Shown here: positions 9,903 through 18,144 of the stretch, one piece after another
How the letters are laid out: the number at the start of each line of letters is the position of its first letter
How positions within the stretch are numbered: position 1 is the first letter of the stretch
DNA from: Lelliottia sp. WAP21
Lineage (GTDB): Bacteria > Pseudomonadota > Gammaproteobacteria > Enterobacterales > Enterobacteriaceae
NCBI RefSeq assembly: GCF_020532665.2
Contig: NZ_JAIWPG020000005.1
Span: 1-64,000, forward strand
DNA length: 64,000 bases
Reading direction: 5' to 3'
Notes under the pieces: model-generated
Told to the model about the DNA's origin: nothing
Databases searched by the model: none
Seen by the model: the letters and a program-made list of their open reading frames with translations, nothing else
Translations under genes and position numbers: made by a program

Positions 9903-10190
9903 TTATTTGGCCGCTTTCTCTGCACGCTGGCGTCGCAATTCTTTCGGATCGGCAATCAGGGGACGGTAAATCTCGATGCGATCGCCCTCTTTAACGTGAT
10001 CGGATAGCTTTACCGGACGGCTATAAATGCCCACCTTGTTCTTCTGCAGATCAATATCGCTGCGTAACTCCAGCAAACCGGAAGCGCGAATAGCCTCTTC
10101 GACCGTCGCGCCCTCTTCCAGCTTAACCCGCTGTAGATACTGTTTTTCCGGCAGCGCATACGCCACCTCTACAACGATCTCAGGCAACAC
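9903..10190 (-). CDS. ratB: RnfH family protein RatB (YfjF)
   Basis: Ubiquitin-like-fold protein (RnfH/UPF0125) of uncertain role that is always paired with ratA. The best start is a GTG at 10190 preceded by AGAGG: it gives 95 aa ([20 protein letters not shown]), the E. coli length within one residue. The start overlaps the ratA stop by 11 bases in another frame, implying translational coupling. The C-terminus [15 protein letters not shown] is conserved. Confidence 0.93.
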   Translation of the reverse strand: MLPEIVVEVAYALPEKQYLQRVKLEEGATVEEAIRASGLLELRSDIDLQKNKVGIYSRPVKLSDHVKEGDRIEIYRPLIADPKELRRQRAEKAAK

Positions 10191-10617
10191 TGTAAACCTC
10201 TTTGGCGCGGGTCGTGAACGCCTGCACCATATTAGAAGCGAGCTCTTTGAAAATCCGGCCAAACGCCAGTTCAATCAGCTTATTCGTGAACTCGAAATCG
10301 AGATGGAATTCAATACGGCACGCATCCGCACTCAGCGGGGTAAATTTCCAGCCACCCATCAACTTTTTGAACGGGCCATCCACCAGATGCATCAAAATAC
10401 TTTGATTGCTGGTCAGCGTATTTCGGGTGGTAAACGTTTTGCTAATCCCCGCTTTAGAGACATCTACTGCAGCAGTCATCTGATTTGGCCCCGCCTCCAG
10501 CACCCGACTACCGGTGCATCCCGGAATAAACTCCGGATAGGCGTTGACGTCATTCACTAACTGATACATTTGTTCCGCGCTGTAGGGGACAAGCGCAGTA
10601 CGACTAATCTGAGGCAT
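10180..10617 (-). CDS. ratA: RatA (YfjG), START-fold ribosome-associated protein
   Basis: Coenzyme Q-binding COQ10/START-like protein; in E. coli it is reported to bind 50S subunits and inhibit 70S formation, while homologues bind ubiquinone. The ATG at 10617 gives 145 aa ([20 protein letters not shown]); a longer start at 10656 is possible and equals the older 158-aa E. coli model. It is divergent from smpB and coupled to ratB. Confidence 0.93.
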   Translation of the reverse strand: MPQISRTALVPYSAEQMYQLVNDVNAYPEFIPGCTGSRVLEAGPNQMTAAVDVSKAGISKTFTTRNTLTSNQSILMHLVDGPFKKLMGGWKFTPLSADACRIEFHLDFEFTNKLIELAFGRIFKELASNMVQAFTTRAKEVYSVA

Positions 10618-10779
10618 AACATTTCCCATGTTCACACAACCAACAAATACTAACATTTATCCCTTGTTAAAAAAACGCTAAGCCTCATCTCGTGCTAAGA
10701 TAGCGCGTTAGACCTCACGGGACGCAATCGCAATGAGGTTACTTTTTGAAATCAGATTACCTATGGCTTTACGACACTT

Positions 10780-11262
10780 ATGACGAAGAAAAAAGTACAT
10801 AAACCTGGCTCGGCAACCATTGCGCTGAACAAGCGTGCCCGCCATGAATATTTCATTGAAGAAGAATTCGAAGCCGGTCTTACGCTACAAGGCTGGGAAG
10901 TTAAATCGCTGCGTGCGGGCAAGGCCAACATCAGTGACAGTTACGTGATCCTGATTGACGGCGAGGCCTTCCTGTTCGGTGCAAACTTTACGCCGCTGAC
11001 TGTTGCTTCATCGCACTACGTCTGCGACCCAACGCGTACGCGTAAATTGCTGCTGAACAAGCGCGAGCTGGACTCGCTGTATGGTCGCATCAATCGCGAA
11101 GGTTATACCGTCGTGGCACTGTCGCTGTACTGGAAGAACGCCTGGTGTAAAGTGAAAATCGGCGTCGCAAAAGGTAAAAAGCAGCATGATAAACGCTCCG
11201 ATCTGAAAGATCGTGAATGGCAGCTCGATAAAGCGCGTATCATGAAGCACGCAGGACGTTAA
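10780..11262 (+). CDS. smpB: SsrA-binding protein SmpB
   Basis: Partner of tmRNA in trans-translation; it binds the tRNA-like domain and reads the empty A site of stalled ribosomes. The 160-aa protein starts [20 protein letters not shown], has the oligonucleotide-binding barrel with [19 protein letters not shown], and ends in the basic decoding-centre tail [10 protein letters not shown]. It lies 99 bases upstream of ssrA, its RNA partner, as in most enterobacteria. Confidence 0.97.
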   Translation: MTKKKVHKPGSATIALNKRARHEYFIEEEFEAGLTLQGWEVKSLRAGKANISDSYVILIDGEAFLFGANFTPLTVASSHYVCDPTRTRKLLLNKRELDSLYGRINREGYTVVALSLYWKNAWCKVKIGVAKGKKQHDKRSDLKDREWQLDKARIMKHAGR

Positions 11263-11317
11263 TCATTGTTCATCTTTTCAGCATAAGACACTGATTTAAG
11301 AACTTACTGCGACGGAC

Positions 11318-11347
11318 TGGCATCTACACGGGCAGTTCTGGTATACT
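11318..11347 (+). promoter_or_regulatory. ssrA promoter
   Basis: TGGCAT (11318-11323), 18 bases and TATACT (11342-11347), 14 bases upstream of the mature tmRNA 5' end. The bases around it are nearly the same as in E. coli. Confidence 0.65.
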
Positions 11348-11361
11348 GAGTTCAACACATT

Positions 11362-11725
11362 GGGGCTGATTCTGGATTCGACGGGATTTGCGAAACCCAA
11401 GGTGCATGCCGAGGGGCGGTTGGCCTCGTAAAAAGCCGCAAAAAAATAGTCGCAAACGACGAAAACTACGCTTTAGCAGCTTAATAACCTGCTAAGAGCC
11501 CTCTCTCCCTAGCCTCCGCTCTTAGGACGGGGATCAAGAGAGGTCAAACCCAAAAGAGATCGCGTGGACGTCCTGCCTGGGGCTGAAGCGTTAAAACTAA
11601 TCAGGCTAGTTCGTTAGTGGCGTGTCTGTCCGCAGCTGGCGTGCGAATGTAAAGACCAGACTAAGCATGTAGTACCGAGGATGTAGGAATTTCGGACGCG
11701 GGTTCAACTCCCGCCAGCTCCACCA
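11362..11725 (+). ncRNA. ssrA: transfer-messenger RNA (tmRNA)
   Basis: tmRNA rescues stalled ribosomes. The 5' end GGGGCTGATTCTGG and the 3' end CCGCCAGCTCCACCA form the alanine-tRNA-like domain with encoded CCA. The tag frame at 11452-11484 encodes ANDENYALAA followed by a stop, identical to the E. coli degradation tag. Length is 364 nt. The 3' end is also the integration target of the element that follows. Confidence 0.98.
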
Positions 11726-11729
11726 AAAT
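11707..11729 (+). repeat. attL: 23-bp direct repeat within ssrA 3' end
   Basis: The 23 bases starting ACTCCCGCCAGC are identical to those at 16910-16932. They cover the last 19 bases of tmRNA and four bases beyond, and are the attachment core of the integrated element. Confidence 0.88.
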
Positions 11730-11770
11730 CCTTCGAAGATGATTCCAGAGTCATCCGTAGAAGTCCTGAA

Positions 11771-11803
11771 AGCCCGCACGGCGCAAGCCCTGCGGGCTTT
11801 TTT
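11771..11803 (+). terminator. terminator after ssrA (element-borne copy)
   Basis: AGCCCGCA / TGCGGGCT hairpin followed by a run of T. A near-identical terminator lies after attR at 16975-17007, so the element carries its own replacement for the ssrA terminator. Confidence 0.85.
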
Positions 11804-11905
11804 GTGTCTGCAATCGTCCGAGACGATCCGCCTGAATCCAGTAAAAACTGGTACCCGTATACTGTGGTCCATTAAACATGTACCAATTATGGAAGGGATC
11901 CAGGC

Positions 11906-13123
11906 ATGGCGCGCATCACACGCCCTCTAACTAATAACGAAATTCTTAAAGCTAAACCCCGCGAAAAAGATTTCATGATGGTGATGGCCTATTTTTACAC
12001 GTGAAATCCTCCGGTAAAAAACTCTGGTGCTTCCGTTATCAACGACCGGTAAGCAGCAGCCGTACAAATTTGAGTCACGGTTCTTACCTATCCCTTATAC
12101 TCGCAGCAGCTCGTCAGATACGCGACCAGCACTTAACCACGCTCGCGCAAGGCTTGGATCCACAACAGCAAGAGGAACAAGCGTCAGAACAACGTCAGAT
12201 TGAGTTAGACAGCATTTTCTCAACAGTAGCTGTAACTGGTTCAAGATTAAAAGCAGAAGTGTCACAGAGGATTATGCAAAGGATATTTGGCGTTCTTTGG
12301 AAAAAGACGTGTTCCCGGAAATAGGTGCGATACCAGTTCAGGAGATTACGGCCAGAACGATTGTTGATGCACTTGAGCCAATCAAGTCACAGGGGCACTG
12401 GAGACAGTTCGCCGCTTGGTACAGCGTATTAACGAAATAATGATTTTTGCGGTTAACACTGGTCTGATTGATGCAAACCCAGCATCAGGTGTAGGTATGG
12501 CCTTCGAGAAACCTAAGAAGCAAAATATGCCGACACTGCGGCCAGAAGAAGTGCCGAAGCTAATGCGCTCTTTGGTGATGTCGAATCTCTCTGTTTCGAC
12601 TCGCTGCCTGATTGAATGGCAACTCCTGACTCTTGTGCGCCCTTCTGAGGCCTCTGGTGCTCGGTGGGCAGAGATCGATCTCGAAGCCAAACTCTGGACG
12701 ATTCCCGCTGAACGAATGAAGGCTAATCGTGAACACATTGTTCCTTTATCTCCTCAGGCATTAGATATTCTTGAAGTGATGAACCCCATTAGCGCTCATC
12801 GAGAACATGTTTTCCCTAGCCGAAACGATTCAAAGCAACCCATGAATAGTCAGACAGCAAATGCTGCTTTAAAAAGAATGGGGTATGGTGGTAAATTAGT
12901 TGCTCACGGCTTGCGTTCTATTGCTAGTACTGCACTGAATGAAGCTGGATTCAATTCTGATGTTATTGAAGCTGCATTAGCTCATATTGATAAAAACGAA
13001 GTTAGAAGAGCTTACAATCGTTCAACGTATTTAATGCAACGTAAAGAAATAATGTTGTGGTGGGGTTTAAAAGTAGTAGAAACCATCCCGAGACATTCTA
13101 ATATGGATATAAAGTATGCTTAA
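11906..13123 (+). pseudogene. broken P4/CP4-57-type tyrosine integrase
   Basis: The N-terminus MARITRPLTNNEILKAKP matches the IntA/P4 integrase family. The frame then breaks at least three times. A shift after KDFM leads to a premature TGA at 12001, whereas the shifted frame continues DGDGLFLHVKSSGKKLWCF. Further shifts occur near 12235 and near 12390. The last 235 codons (from 12416) are intact and keep the box I arginine region, HGLRSIAS and the NRSTYL tyrosine region. Translated as it stands it cannot give a full enzyme. Its stop overlaps the start of the SIR2 gene by 8 bases. Confidence 0.93.
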
Positions 13124-14249
13124 CAATAAAGACTTTCCGTGTCATGCATCAATCCTAGTTGATAAGAACATAAATTTCTTATTCGGTTCTGGTGCATCTG
13201 CGAGCTATATTCCAACACTAAGAATTGATGATCATAACACTTATGAAACATTGCTTACAGATAGTAATTTCTCTCATTTAGAAAATTATATCTACTGGAA
13301 TTACTATAAAGATGTAATTCTTCCAACTTACTGTTTTCTACCGGAAGAAGAAGGACAACAAGAGAACTTTTCCAAAACCCTTGGTTATTATAAAAGTTTC
13401 ATATCAGAACTTGTTGGCTTGCTAAATCGAAGAAGCGCCAACCATATTCGCAGAGCTAATATTTTTACCACAAATTACGATCTTTTTGTTGAGAGATCAG
13501 CAGACGAATTACTTTCTTCTTTAAAATTCCATTTAAATGATGGCTCTAATGGATTGATTGATAAGCAATTAGATATTAGTAACTTTCATATATCGACATG
13601 GCATCAAGGAACACACGATTCATATAGATATGAGATTCCCATGATAAATCTAATTAAAATGCATGGTTCAGTTTCATGGTCAAAGAAGAATGATTCCACA
13701 ATCAATATTGATTATCTTAAAAAAGAAAATGTACTAATACCACCTGAAATAGATATCGAAAATAGAAGCTTAATTGATCTAATACAAAATAATGATTTGG
13801 GTATAGAACCCGATTTTGGCGTTGCCTTTGAAGAAGAAGAAAATTCACGACTAGCTCTCTTTAGAGAAAATTATAACAAGTTGGCAATAGTAAGTCCTAC
13901 AAAGGAAAAATTTAAAGAAACTGTTTTTCAGCAACACTATTATCAGTCATTAAGATTACTAAGCTATGAACTTGAAAAACCTCAATCCGTACTAATTTGC
14001 TTCGGTTTCTCATTTCAAGATGAACATATTAGAGAAATTATCAAAAGATCATTGAGCAATCCCACTTTAAAAGTGTTTATCTTCTGCTATAAAAAACATG
14101 CTAAGAGAGAAATAAAAAGAATACTTAATGACCCAAGAGTCACATTTATTTATCCTAAAGATAGTGAAGATTGCATAACATTCAAGAAATTAACGACAAA
14201 GATTTTCAACTTTGACAACACTGGAGATCTTGAATGGACAAGTTTGTAA
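13116..14249 (+). CDS. SIR2-domain protein of a SIR2-HerA defence pair
   Basis: This 377-aa protein has the NAD-binding motifs of the SIR2 family: FLFGSGASA (residues 21-29), FTTNYD (117-122) and KMHGS with the candidate catalytic His183, then CFGFSFQDEH near the C-terminus. Bacterial SIR2 domains in defence systems usually hydrolyse NAD on phage infection. Here the partner is a HerA ATPase overlapping by 16 bases, the architecture described for SIR2-HerA (Nezha-type) anti-phage systems. The gene is clearly AT-rich compared with its flanks, a sign of transfer. The ribosome-binding site is weak. Activity is inferred from family and context. Confidence 0.88.
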   Translation: MLNNKDFPCHASILVDKNINFLFGSGASASYIPTLRIDDHNTYETLLTDSNFSHLENYIYWNYYKDVILPTYCFLPEEEGQQENFSKTLGYYKSFISELVGLLNRRSANHIRRANIFTTNYDLFVERSADELLSSLKFHLNDGSNGLIDKQLDISNFHISTWHQGTHDSYRYEIPMINLIKMHGSVSWSKKNDSTINIDYLKKENVLIPPEIDIENRSLIDLIQNNDLGIEPDFGVAFEEEENSRLALFRENYNKLAIVSPTKEKFKETVFQQHYYQSLRLLSYELEKPQSVLICFGFSFQDEHIREIIKRSLSNPTLKVFIFCYKKHAKREIKRILNDPRVTFIYPKDSEDCITFKKLTTKIFNFDNTGDLEWTSL

Positions 14250-16039
14250 TTGGCAATGTTACTGCGGTGCAAGGTGTCTCAGTAAGAGCCAAAGTAAAGC
14301 CAGATCTATATCAAAGCACCTATTTTTATGAGGGAAATGTCTATAGAGGCATTTCAATCAACGAATTTGTTATTCTAAAAAAGGGTTACTATGACATTGT
14401 AGGAAAAGTTGAAGGTGAAGAAATTGTCGAGAACCTTCGCCCAGACCATAATAGCATTGAACAAAACAGATTCGATAGGTTCATTGACATAAAAATAATA
14501 GGAAGTTTCTTCAATTCTCAATTCCAGCCTGGAATAAAATTCCTACCTATGATTGGAGACTCCCTACATTTAATCTCAGACAATTTAATTAGTGCAATAT
14601 ATAACTACAGAAACAATAAAAGTACGTCTGTCATAAACGTTGGTAAATCATTACTCGAAGGCCTAGATATTTCAATACCTATTAATGGTGTTTATAATTC
14701 TCATCTTGGGATATTCGGAAACACAGGTAGCGGAAAGTCTAACACTCTATCAAAACTTTATGTTTCTCTTTTTGAATCTGTTATTGACAGTAAAATATTT
14801 GACAAGTCAAAATTTCTTTTGATTGATTTCAATGGTGAGTATAATTCAATTCACGGATTATTTCCTGAAGTTAGTGAGTATATAAACCTTAGAACAAGAG
14901 GTGAGCAAGGGGATAAAATAAAACTTCCAACTGACTCATTTTGGGATGCTGAATTGTTATCTGTTTTATTTTCGGCGACAGAAAAAACACAAAAACCATT
15001 TTTAAATCATTTAGTTAGAAACAAAGCTAGGTATCCGGGGAACCTAACTCAATATCTAAGAACCACGCTTGAAATAATGTTTGGCCCTAACCAACATAAA
15101 GAAACCGTTAACCTTTTAAAATCTATTGCTAAATTACTATCAAGTAATAACAGCCAAGAGATTATCAATGAATTATCTGCGTTCATGTGGCATTCAACCC
15201 AAGAACGTTTTAAAGGCAATCATGGGGCAGCTCACACAAACACTGTCCAAGAGGCAATAGATTTAATTCCATTCACTTATTCCTTACACATAGATGACAT
15301 TACTATCTTTGAAGAAATAATTATTCGTAGCACATTACAATTGATAAACTCAGTTTCAAAAAACTATGTTCAATATGAACATATAAACCCACTAATTAGC
15401 AAAATTTCTTCGATGTCTGATGGTTTGGAAAAAGTGTTAGAAATTTCAACCGAGCAGGATGAGCAATCACCTCCAATATCAATTATATCATTAAGAAACT
15501 GCAACCAAGAAATAAAAAAAGCCATCCCTATGATGCTTGCGAAATGTCATTTCCAAAACCATAAAGACAATTTGAACACCAGCTTTCACTTTATAATCGA
15601 TGAAGCTCACAACATCCTATCCGATATTTCAACCAGAGAAAGTGAAGCATGGAAAGATTATCGCCTTGATTTATTTGAAGAAATAATAAAGGAAGGTCGA
15701 AAATTTGGCTTTTTTGTTACCATTTCTAGTCAAAGACCAGCTGACATATCACAAACGATAATATCTCAACTGCATAACTATTTTATTCATAGATTAGTCA
15801 ATGAGAATGATTTATTTTTATTAAAAAACACTATAAGTACCTTAGATGCTGCCTCACGATCTTTAATACCTACACTACCTCCAGGAGCTTGCATACTTTC
15901 AGGTACGGCATTTCATACTCCTGCATTGGTTCAAATCGATAAATTGGTTGAAGAGAAATCACCTGCCAGCGAGACAATTAATTTAGAATTAATTTGGGGG
16001 CTGGTAGATGAAGACGATGAGGATGAACAAAGAAATTAA
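14234..16039 (+). CDS. HerA-type ATPase of a SIR2-HerA defence pair
   Basis: This 601-aa HerA/FtsK-type hexameric ATPase has an N-terminal HAS-barrel-like region, Walker A GNTGSGKS (residues 162-169), Walker B FIIDEAH (D456, E457) and a C-terminal SSQRPADISQTI motif typical of HerA/VirB4. The C-terminus is acidic (DEDDEDEQRN). In characterised SIR2-HerA systems HerA assembles with SIR2 into a large complex that degrades NAD, with ATPase or nuclease roles for HerA. The start overlaps the SIR2 end by 16 bases (translational coupling). The gene is AT-rich like SIR2, and both lie where P4 satellites carry cargo. Confidence 0.9.
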   Translation: MDKFVIGNVTAVQGVSVRAKVKPDLYQSTYFYEGNVYRGISINEFVILKKGYYDIVGKVEGEEIVENLRPDHNSIEQNRFDRFIDIKIIGSFFNSQFQPGIKFLPMIGDSLHLISDNLISAIYNYRNNKSTSVINVGKSLLEGLDISIPINGVYNSHLGIFGNTGSGKSNTLSKLYVSLFESVIDSKIFDKSKFLLIDFNGEYNSIHGLFPEVSEYINLRTRGEQGDKIKLPTDSFWDAELLSVLFSATEKTQKPFLNHLVRNKARYPGNLTQYLRTTLEIMFGPNQHKETVNLLKSIAKLLSSNNSQEIINELSAFMWHSTQERFKGNHGAAHTNTVQEAIDLIPFTYSLHIDDITIFEEIIIRSTLQLINSVSKNYVQYEHINPLISKISSMSDGLEKVLEISTEQDEQSPPISIISLRNCNQEIKKAIPMMLAKCHFQNHKDNLNTSFHFIIDEAHNILSDISTRESEAWKDYRLDLFEEIIKEGRKFGFFVTISSQRPADISQTIISQLHNYFIHRLVNENDLFLLKNTISTLDAASRSLIPTLPPGACILSGTAFHTPALVQIDKLVEEKSPASETINLELIWGLVDEDDEDEQRN

Positions 16040-16066
16040 TATTTTTAATCATTACTTCAGCGCGCA

Positions 16067-16085
16067 ATGCTCTCCCCGCCACGCC
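16067..16085 (-). other. P2/P4-like cos (cohesive end) site
   Basis: On the minus strand GGCGTGGCGGGGAGAGCAT differs at three positions from the P2/P4 19-base cohesive end as I remember it (GGCGAGGCGGGGAAAGCAC), and the next bases TGCGCGCTG also agree. Its orientation relative to psu, the cargo and int is the one found in P4. The comparison is from memory, not a search. Confidence 0.75.
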
Positions 16086-16161
16086 TGCCCGCTTAAGAGG
16101 TCGCATTTAATGCAGGTGCACGAACGGCCTCAGGCCGTGCCGGTACTGGCGTGGTGGGGGA
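16072..16161. repeat. 90-bp inverted repeat spanning the cos region
   Basis: CTCCCCGCCACGCC (16072-16085) pairs with GGCGTGGTGGGGGA (16148-16161) with one mismatch. Inside lies a second hairpin ACGGCCT-C-AGGCCGT (16124-16138). The right arm looks like a second, inverted cos half. It may be a packaging recognition structure. Confidence 0.65.
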
Positions 16162-16189
16162 AATAAAATACGGGGATTTGCATGCAAAA

Positions 16190-16219
16190 CCATGCACCTA
16201 ATGGATGCATGGCTTTTTT
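16190..16219 (+). terminator. terminator downstream of HerA
   Basis: CCATGCA / TGCATGG stem with a 9-base loop, then C and six T. It would end transcripts coming from the SIR2-HerA pair before they run into the opposing psu gene. Confidence 0.7.
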
Positions 16220-16257
16220 CGGGAAAAATAGCGGAATTTTCGCGGATTTTTTTCGTG

Positions 16258-16770
16258 CTACCGTGCGGCCAGTTCTGCTCGTCGGCGGGTGTAAATCAGG
16301 TTCTGTGCCGGGGTGAATTTCTCTCGATTATCATCCCGGGAGGCCGCATCAGGTCTGAATCCGATGGCCGCTAAAATGTCGCTGTCCTGCACGGAATAAT
16401 TAATTTTTTCTCCTGCGGCCAGCCACACCGACAGGGCCTCACGCAGATAATCAACCGAGTGCTGCATGGCGCTCTGTTTTACTGCGGGAATTTGTTCGTT
16501 ATACCCCATCAGCTCAGATGCCAGCTCCGCGCCGTGCTGCTGCATAAAGTCATGGAGCCGATTGCTGATGCTGATGTGTTGCACCTCCTCATGTGAGCGG
16601 ATATCGCGACCGGCGGCCTGATTAATCTCCCATTCTTTCACGTCGATATTGTCGCGCAAAACCTGCATTCTGCGCGGGATTTGTTCGTCACGGGCAATAC
16701 GTTGTTCCGCGCCTTCATCCTTTTTACTGATCATGGTCTGCATGGCTTTGATAATGAGTTCGGGTTTCAT
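16258..16770 (-). CDS. psu: Psu-like polarity-suppression / capsid decoration protein
   Basis: Homologue of P4 Psu, which binds Rho and suppresses termination and also decorates the P4 capsid. The match is recognised in the C-terminal two thirds: INQAAGRDIRSHEEVQHIS, LHDFMQQHGAELASELMGY, EKINYSVQDSDILAAIGFRP and EKFTPAQNLIY. The N-terminal third differs from P4. The start is at 16770 (MKPELIIKAMQ) after GGAGAG; in-frame starts at 16836 and 16983 lack good support. At 170 aa it is about 20 shorter than P4 Psu. As in P4 it is transcribed toward cos. No sid or delta gene remains upstream. Confidence 0.85.
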   Translation of the reverse strand: MKPELIIKAMQTMISKKDEGAEQRIARDEQIPRRMQVLRDNIDVKEWEINQAAGRDIRSHEEVQHISISNRLHDFMQQHGAELASELMGYNEQIPAVKQSAMQHSVDYLREALSVWLAAGEKINYSVQDSDILAAIGFRPDAASRDDNREKFTPAQNLIYTRRRAELAAR

Positions 16771-16909
16771 GTTCAGGCTCTCCGTGTGTTCAACCTGAAA
16801 TGATTCTGACGCCTCCTGTACAACAATACGATTCATTGCCGTTGTCAGAGTGCTGGCACAAACAGACCTTAAAATTAGGCTGGCCAGAGAAAGGTCGCAG
16901 GAAAACCTT

Positions 16910-16932
16910 ACTCCCGCCAGCTCCACCAAAAT
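16910..16932 (+). repeat. attR: 23-bp direct repeat of ssrA 3' end
   Basis: The same 23 bases as at 11707-11729. Similarity continues for about 70 bases on the right, through GAGTCATCCG and the terminator. This marks the right boundary of the satellite. Confidence 0.88.
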
Positions 16933-16974
16933 TCTCCATCGGTGATTACCAGAGTCATCCGATGAAGTCCTAAG

Positions 16975-17007
16975 AGCCCGCACGGCGTAAGCCCTGCGGG
17001 CTTTTTT
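16975..17007 (+). terminator. original ssrA terminator, now beyond attR
   Basis: AGCCCGCA / TGCGGGCT hairpin and six T. It is almost the same as the copy at 11771-11803 and is probably the ancestral chromosomal terminator of ssrA. Confidence 0.85.
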
Positions 17008-17113
17008 GTTTTTAACTACGCTCCTCCCCCTTCAAAACGAAAAGCCCCCATTCAGAGAAAATCGTTATGCGTTTAGGGATACGAAAAGCGCAAAAAATAA
17101 GGTATAAAGTCGC

Positions 17114-17968
17114 ATGAAAATCCCAAACCGAATCCAACCGCTGGTTGATGATGGCCTGATCGACACTGTCCTTCAGCGACTGAAAAGCGGCAAAGAAGCT
17201 GACGTTTACACTGTCTTGTGTGGTGACAAGATCCAGTGCGCGAAGGTCTATAAAGAAGCGTCTCAGCGCAGCTTTAAGCAAGCCGTTCAGTACCAGGAAG
17301 GACGTAAGGTTCGTAACTCCCGTCATAACCGTGCGATGCAGAAAGGGTCCAAATTTGGCCGTAAGCAGCAGGAAGAATCCTGGCATACGGCTGAAGTGGA
17401 TGCCTTGTTCCGTCTGGCTGGCGCCGGCGTGCGCGTTCCACAACCTTATCTCTGTATTGATGGTGTTCTGCTGATGGAACTGGTCACCGACGCGGACGGC
17501 GCCGTCGCGCCGCGTCTGAGTGATGTAACCTTATCAGAAGAAAACGCGTTGGCTGATTTTGAGACCATGATCCGCAATATCGTGCGCATGCTGTGTGCCG
17601 GGATTGTGCATGGTGACCTGTCGGAGTTTAACGTCCTGCTGGATGCCCAGGGCCCCGTCATTATTGATTTACCGCAGGCAGTTGATGCCGCGGCCAACAA
17701 TCATGCGGAAGCCATGTTTGAACGTGATGTGAACAATATTACGGCCTACTACGGGCAATTCGCGCCGCAACTTTTGCAGACACGCTATGCAAAAGAGATC
17801 TGGTTGCTGTATGAAGAAGGCAAGTTAACGCCAGAAACCCCGCTCACCGGAAAGTATGTCGAAGCCGTACATAAAGTCGATATGGATTCCCTGATGGACG
17901 AGATCATCACGGCTGAAGATGAGTATTATGAGCGTCTTCGGGCAGCCAGAGAGCGTAACGAGCAGTAA
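17114..17968 (+). CDS. RIO-type serine protein kinase
   Basis: This 284-aa protein of the RIO1 kinase family, which is universal in archaea and eukaryotes (ribosome maturation) and scattered in proteobacteria. It has the ATP-binding lysine in QCAKVYKEAS (K44), the catalytic loop HGDLSEFN (residues 166-173; D168, N173) and the metal-binding D185 in VIIDLPQAVD. The RIO flexible-loop region (FKQAVQYQEGRKVRNSRHNR) follows the lysine. It lies just right of the satellite and is transcribed alone. Its bacterial substrate is unknown. Confidence 0.87.
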   Translation: MKIPNRIQPLVDDGLIDTVLQRLKSGKEADVYTVLCGDKIQCAKVYKEASQRSFKQAVQYQEGRKVRNSRHNRAMQKGSKFGRKQQEESWHTAEVDALFRLAGAGVRVPQPYLCIDGVLLMELVTDADGAVAPRLSDVTLSEENALADFETMIRNIVRMLCAGIVHGDLSEFNVLLDAQGPVIIDLPQAVDAAANNHAEAMFERDVNNITAYYGQFAPQLLQTRYAKEIWLLYEEGKLTPETPLTGKYVEAVHKVDMDSLMDEIITAEDEYYERLRAARERNEQ

Positions 17969-17996
17969 CCCTCGCGTGTCGTTTCCCCCTCCCTTG

Positions 17997-18017
17997 AGCC
18001 TGCCTGTAAAGCAGGCT
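17997..18017 (+). terminator. possible terminator after the RIO kinase gene
   Basis: AGCCTGC / GCAGGCT stem with a 7-base loop, 28 bases after the stop. The T tract is poor (TAATA), so it may need Rho or only protect the mRNA. Confidence 0.4.
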
Positions 18018-18144
18018 TAATACAGCGCATCAGAACAGTCCTAACAAAGCCTTTGATCCACTTACAGTTTTTTCCTAAAGCCTTACCGCTTCGCTCGTGT
18101 CATCCTTAATCACGCTCACAACCTAAACGTTAGATGAGGATAAT

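Larger units (their letters stand above)
11707..16932. mobile_element. P4-like phage satellite remnant integrated in ssrA
   Basis: The 5.2-kb element is bounded by 23-bp direct repeats of the ssrA 3' end. In order it has attL, a P4-type integrase pseudogene, SIR2 and HerA genes, a P2/P4-like cos site, a Psu homologue and attR. This is the P4 order (att-int-hotspot-cos-psu); in P4 satellites the interval between int and psu is a known hotspot for defence genes. The P4 replication and regulation genes and sid/delta, which should lie between psu and attR, are absent: only 139 bases remain there. With a broken integrase it is probably immobile. Confidence 0.85.

Noticed and set aside
11606..11872. 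88-codon frame over ssrA and its terminator, minus strand
   Set aside because: It lies on the tmRNA sequence and terminator; it is a by-product of structured RNA DNA.
16771..16983. N-terminal extension of the Psu-like protein to 241 aa
   Set aside because: The extension would read through attR and the ssrA end; a good ribosome-binding site is present only before 16770.
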